Positions 60,827 through 64,000 of a stretch of DNA of 64,000 nucleotides are shown here, in pieces. A program made the position numbers and the translations under genes. The DNA lies in assembly GCA_036501825.1 (NCBI GenBank), contig DASXZP010000026.1:248001-312000 (forward strand). Reading direction: 5' to 3'. The stretch is from JAFECT01 sp036501825. Its GTDB lineage: Bacteria; Pseudomonadota; Alphaproteobacteria; Caulobacterales; Caulobacteraceae. The notes beneath the pieces were generated by a model that was given only the letters and a program-made list of their open reading frames with translations, was not told where the DNA came from and searched no databases. The first letter of the stretch is position 1. Each line of letters starts with the position of its first letter.

Positions 60827-61009
60827 ATGGCGACGCGTAGGCCGAAATATCATCGCTGCGACGACGGCGAGGATTGGTTCTATCCGCGTCCCGGGTGGGA
60901 CCTGGGCTCGGTCGCGACGCTCACCGAGCCCGTCAAGGCTGTGCGTGTGAAGAAGCGCGCTTTTCCGCCGGGCTTTCATCTTCCGAAGAAACCGAAAGGG
61001 AAGCGATGA
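60827..61009 (+). CDS. Small basic prophage protein
   Basis: The 60-aa product (YHRCDDGEDWFYPRPGWDLG, then a Lys/Pro-rich end) overlaps the next start by ATGA. Its function is unknown. Confidence 0.6.
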   Translation: MATRRPKYHRCDDGEDWFYPRPGWDLGSVATLTEPVKAVRVKKRAFPPGFHLPKKPKGKR

Positions 61010-61233
61010 GACTAGCGTTCGTTCTCCCCCTGCTGCTTGCCGGTTGCGCCAGCGCCCCGACGCCCAGCCCTGCGACGGTTCTCTGCCCCGTGCAGCCGGT
61101 CGCGTACACGATCGATGACGAACACGCGTTGAAGGCGGAGTTCGACGCGTTGCCCGCCACGTCGCAACTGAGACGCTGGCTGCTGGACTACATCGCCGAG
61201 CGGGCCGCTTTGCGGGCTTGCGCAACACCCTGA
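61006..61233 (+). CDS. Short lipoprotein, o-spanin-like (last prophage gene)
   Basis: The 75-aa product has a lipoprotein signal (LAFVLPLLLAGC), a Pro-rich spacer, and a short helical end (RRWLLDYIAERAALRA). This resembles Rz1-type outer-membrane spanins. It is the last gene before the terminator. Confidence 0.6.
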   Translation: MRLAFVLPLLLAGCASAPTPSPATVLCPVQPVAYTIDDEHALKAEFDALPATSQLRRWLLDYIAERAALRACATP

Positions 61234-61315
61234 CCGAGCTCCGGCGCGCGCGTTTGCGGGCGCCGTTCTCTCCCCCGGCGGCGGGCCCTCCCCACCGCGC
61301 CGGGCGTGCAGAGTA

Positions 61316-61353
61316 GCCCCCGATCGCTCCTTGTGGGCGGTCGGGGGCTTTTT
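61316..61353 (+). terminator. Rho-independent terminator at the prophage end
   Basis: A 12-bp stem (GCCCCCGATCGC / GCGGTCGGGGGC, one G-T wobble) with a 9-nt loop is followed by TTTTT. It is 82 bp after the last prophage gene and should stop late transcription before the MFS gene. Confidence 0.85.
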
Positions 61354-61409
61354 GCGTTTCGGCGGAAGGCTGTACAGTCGCCTTCAAATCGGTCGGGGAG
61401 GACCGGGGG

Positions 61410-62831
61410 ATGAGCAACGGGGTCGAGGCGCCGGCGAAGGCGCGGACGGGGCTGGTGATCGCGGGCGCGTCGGTGGGGACGCTGTTCGAGTGGTACGACT
61501 TCTTCCTCTACGGGTCGCTGGCGACCTTCATCAGCAAGCACTTCTTCTCCAACACCGACCCGACCACCGGTTACATCCTGGCTCTGCTCGCCTTCTTCGC
61601 CGGGTTCCTGGTGCGGCCGTTGGGCGCGGTGATCTTCGGTCGTCTGGGCGACATCTGGGGGCGGAAGAACACCTTCCTGGTCACCATGGTGCTCATGGGT
61701 CTGGCGACGGTGGGGGTGAGCGTGCTGCCCGGTTACGACGCCTGGGGGCTTGCCGCGCCGGTGGGTCTGATCGCATTGCGTCTGGTGCAGGGTCTGGCGC
61801 TAGGCGGCGAGTACGGCGGGGCGGCGATCTATGTCGTCGAACATGCGCCGGCGAACAAGCGCGGTCTGCTTTCGAGCTGGATCCAGACGACGGCGACGCT
61901 CGGCCTGCTGCTGAGCCTGGGGGTGGTGCTGTACACGCGCCTGAAGCTCGGCGAGGCGGTGTTCGCGGATTGGGGCTGGCGCATACCGTTTGGCCTGTCG
62001 GCGGTGCTGCTGATCGTGTCGTTGATCATCCGCCTGGCGCTCAGCGAAAGCCCTGTGTTCCAGCGCATGGTCGCCGAGGGCAAATCGTCCAAGCGTCCGC
62101 TCGCCGAAGCGTTCGGGTCCGGCGCCAACGTCTGGCGCATCGTGATCGCCCTGATCGGCCTCGTCGCCGGTCAGGCGGTGATCTGGTACACGGGCCAGTT
62201 CTACGCCCTGTTCTTCCTGGAAAAGGTGATCAAGGTCGACGGCGTGCTGGCGGACGAGCTGATGGCGGCGGCCCTGTTGATCGGCACGCCGTTCTTCGTG
62301 CTGTCGGGCTGGCTGTCGGACAAGGTGGGGCGCAAGTACGTGATCCTGGTCGCCGTTGCGGTGGCGGTGGCGCAGGTCACCATCGGTTCGGTCGCAACGC
62401 CGGGCTTTGACGGGCGCGCGATGGACGCCAAGGCGTTCAAGGCGAAGAACGAGGCATGGGGCAAGGCGCTGGCGGCGGCGTTGAAGTCTGCGGGCTATCC
62501 CGCCAAGGCGGATCCGAAAGACATGAACCTGCCGCTGGTGGTCGCCATCCTGGCGGCCATGGTGGCGCTGGCGGCGATCGCCTACGGACCCCTGGCGGCG
62601 ATGCTGACCGAGATGTTCCCCGCGCGGATCCGTTACACCTCGATGAGCATTCCCTATCACATCGGCAACGGTTGGTTCGGCGGCATATTGCCGTCGGCGG
62701 CGTTCGCGCTCACCGCCGCCACGGGCGATATCTTCTACGGCCTGTGGTACCCGGTGGTGATCGCCGCCGCGACCGCGGTGATCGGCCTGCTGTTCCTGCG
62801 TGAAACCAGAGGCGCAGATATCGAAGGGTAG
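61410..62831 (+). CDS. MHS-family MFS transporter
   Basis: The 473-aa product has the metabolite:H+ symporter signature FEWYDFFLYGSLATFI, GRLGDIWGRKNTFL, RLVQGLALGGEYGGAAIYVVE and about twelve hydrophobic helices. Similar proteins carry dicarboxylates, betaine or proline. A soluble insertion at about residues 325-360 (AKAFKAKNEAWGKALAAAL) is typical of one subgroup. The substrate is not predictable. GGGGAGG lies upstream of ATG 61410. Confidence 0.88.
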   Translation: MSNGVEAPAKARTGLVIAGASVGTLFEWYDFFLYGSLATFISKHFFSNTDPTTGYILALLAFFAGFLVRPLGAVIFGRLGDIWGRKNTFLVTMVLMGLATVGVSVLPGYDAWGLAAPVGLIALRLVQGLALGGEYGGAAIYVVEHAPANKRGLLSSWIQTTATLGLLLSLGVVLYTRLKLGEAVFADWGWRIPFGLSAVLLIVSLIIRLALSESPVFQRMVAEGKSSKRPLAEAFGSGANVWRIVIALIGLVAGQAVIWYTGQFYALFFLEKVIKVDGVLADELMAAALLIGTPFFVLSGWLSDKVGRKYVILVAVAVAVAQVTIGSVATPGFDGRAMDAKAFKAKNEAWGKALAAALKSAGYPAKADPKDMNLPLVVAILAAMVALAAIAYGPLAAMLTEMFPARIRYTSMSIPYHIGNGWFGGILPSAAFALTAATGDIFYGLWYPVVIAAATAVIGLLFLRETRGADIEG

Positions 62832-62840
62832 TTTGAGTTG

Positions 62841-64000
62841 ATGGATCAGCCTCGTAAGCTTCCGCCGGCCTGGGTTCTGGGCCTTTCCAACCTGCCGCTC
62901 GGCGTTTCCGGCGGGCTCATGCTGTTCACCCTGCCGCAACTGTTGTCGGCGGCGCATGTGCCTGAGCCGCGCATTGCGCAGCTGACGACCCTGTTCCTGG
63001 TGCCGAGTTTCCTCGTGTTCCTGCTGGGGCCGGTGGTCGACGTGAAGTTCAAGCGGCGCACCTATGCGGCGGGGGCGGTCATCCTCTGCGCGGTTGCGAC
63101 GTTTCTAGGTCTGGTGTTCTTCAACCGGCTGGAAATCCTGGGCGTGCTCCTGTTCTTCTCCTCCCTCGGCGCGACGCTGAACGCCATTGCGACCGGCGGC
63201 TGGTTCGGCAGCATCATGAACAAGGAGGACGACGCCAAGCTCGGCGCATGGCTGATCGCCGCCAACGTCGGCGGGTTCGGGGTGATCACGATCGTGGCCA
63301 TCGTGGTCCTGCGCGCCCTGCCCTTGCCCCTGGGGGCGGCGCTGGTGTCGGCGCCCATCCTCATTCCACTGCTCATCTATCCACGGACGCATGCACCCGA
63401 CCCCGACGACCGCTTGCTGCACGAGAGTTTCGCGCGGTTCCTCGGCGACCTGATCGCCATCGTGCGACAGCCCAAGGTGCTGCAGCTGCTGTTGCTGTTC
63501 GCCGTGCCGGCTGCGTCCTTCGCGCTGACCAACACGCTCGGCGGCCTGGGGCGCGACTATCATGCGTCGGAGCGCTGGGTCAGCTGGGTCGGCGGCATAG
63601 GCGTGACCATCGCCGGTCTGATCGGAAGCCTGATCATCATGCCCATCGGCAGGCGGGTCGAGGCGCGCCGATTCTACCTGTCGGTGGCAGCGATCGGCGC
63701 GGTGTTCACGCTCAGCGCCATCCTCCTGCCGCACACGCCGGCGATGTTCGCCGTCATCGTGGCCGGCGAGAACGTCGCCCAGTCCGCAGCCCTGGCGCTC
63801 AACTACGCCATCGCGCTGCAGTCGCTCGGCAAGGACAATCCGTTCGCCGCGACCCAGTTCGGCCTGTTGACCAACGCCGCGGCCTTGCCGATCACCTACA
63901 TGCAGTTGCTGGACGGCCAAGCCTACGGCAGGGGCGGATTGGCTGGGATGTACCTCACCGACGGCCTCTGCGGCCTGGGCGCCGCTTCGCTGATGACGTT
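62841..64000 (+). CDS. MFS transporter, AmpG-like, truncated by window end
   Basis: The frame opens at ATG 62841, 9 bp after the MHS transporter gene stop, and stays open to the window end (about 386 codons). The product is highly hydrophobic (GLSNLPLGVSGGLMLFTLPQ, LLLLFAVPAASFALTNTLGG), with motifs like the AmpG/PAT-type MFS family (IGRRVEARRFYL). Substrates of this family include muropeptides; here it is undetermined. It is probably cotranscribed with the preceding transporter. Confidence 0.8.
   Translation, partial: MDQPRKLPPAWVLGLSNLPLGVSGGLMLFTLPQLLSAAHVPEPRIAQLTTLFLVPSFLVFLLGPVVDVKFKRRTYAAGAVILCAVATFLGLVFFNRLEILGVLLFFSSLGATLNAIATGGWFGSIMNKEDDAKLGAWLIAANVGGFGVITIVAIVVLRALPLPLGAALVSAPILIPLLIYPRTHAPDPDDRLLHESFARFLGDLIAIVRQPKVLQLLLLFAVPAASFALTNTLGGLGRDYHASERWVSWVGGIGVTIAGLIGSLIIMPIGRRVEARRFYLSVAAIGAVFTLSAILLPHTPAMFAVIVAGENVAQSAALALNYAIALQSLGKDNPFAATQFGLLTNAAALPITYMQLLDGQAYGRGGLAGMYLTDGLCGLGAASLMT

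Larger units (their letters stand above)
31258..61233. mobile_element. Podovirus-like prophage without visible integrase
   Basis: About 30 kb contains a repressor with operators, terminase, portal, capsid, adaptor, tail, receptor-binding and lysis genes in normal phage order. There are no long-tail genes (no tape measure, sheath or tube), which suggests a short-tailed virion. I find no integrase, transposase, excisionase or replication genes. The ends are set by the outermost phage-like genes, not by att sites, which I could not find. Several cargo genes and many dispersed repeats interrupt the late region, so it may be an old or domesticated prophage. Confidence 0.85.

Noticed and set aside
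31258..61233. Gene transfer agent of the Rhodobacter type
   Set aside because: The gene set is podoviral (large portal, SU10-like capsid, no tape measure or long-tail genes) and carries a repressor and lysis genes, unlike RcGTA-type clusters.

Overview
The window is 64 kb of high-GC bacterial DNA with dense, overlapping genes. Several features point to an Alphaproteobacterium: a GcrA-like DNA-binding protein, a stand-alone amino acid:carrier-protein ligase of the type known from Bradyrhizobium and Agrobacterium, and GC-rich palindromic intergenic repeats. The genus cannot be fixed from the sequence alone.

Chromosomal part, left (1-30.3 kb). On the minus strand lie a hydrolase / membrane spermidine-synthase-like / PCMT-like group (72-4341) and a metY-metA-glycosyltransferase-M1 peptidase group (5024-10915). 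Next comes a stretch rich in carrier-protein chemistry. One set holds a FATP-type acyl-CoA synthetase, an HSL-type hydrolase, a stand-alone carrier protein, an acyl-CoA-dehydrogenase-like flavoprotein and an aminoacyl:carrier-protein ligase (11.2-16.6 kb). A second set holds an SDR, an AMP-ligase, a carrier protein, a GNAT enzyme and a ThDP enzyme (20.9-26.0 kb). Between them sit an HlyD/outer-membrane-factor pair, a frameshifted esterase and a YdeI-like protein. A class IV aminotransferase, a bifunctional aspartokinase-homoserine dehydrogenase without ACT domains, a GST and a tRNA-Val(CAC) follow.

Prophage (about 31.3-61.2 kb). A podovirus-like element carries, in order, a repressor with S24-like features and three candidate operators, a GcrA-like HTH protein, terminase small and large subunits, portal, scaffold candidate, SU10-like major capsid protein, head-tail adaptor, tail proteins, receptor-binding proteins, holin, GH108 endolysin and small lipoproteins. 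I see no integrase, transposase or replication gene. The late region is interrupted by cargo (moron) genes: a TPR membrane protein beside a duplicated gene remnant, two small minus-strand genes, a frameshifted lysozyme next to an LprI-like protein, a minus-strand lipoprotein, and an acyltransferase-3 convergent with a lectin-like receptor-binding protein. Two fibre-like proteins carry N-terminal export signals, which is odd for a phage tail.

Right flank (61.4-64 kb). After a terminator come an MHS-type MFS transporter and a second MFS/AmpG-like transporter cut by the window end.

At least four families of palindromic dispersed repeats occur. The clearest is a four-copy element of about 75-98 bp with arms GGGGACACGATACC / GGTATCATGTCCCC. 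It is found in both chromosome and prophage, always has the same mismatch between its arms, and shows compensatory changes in the outer stem.
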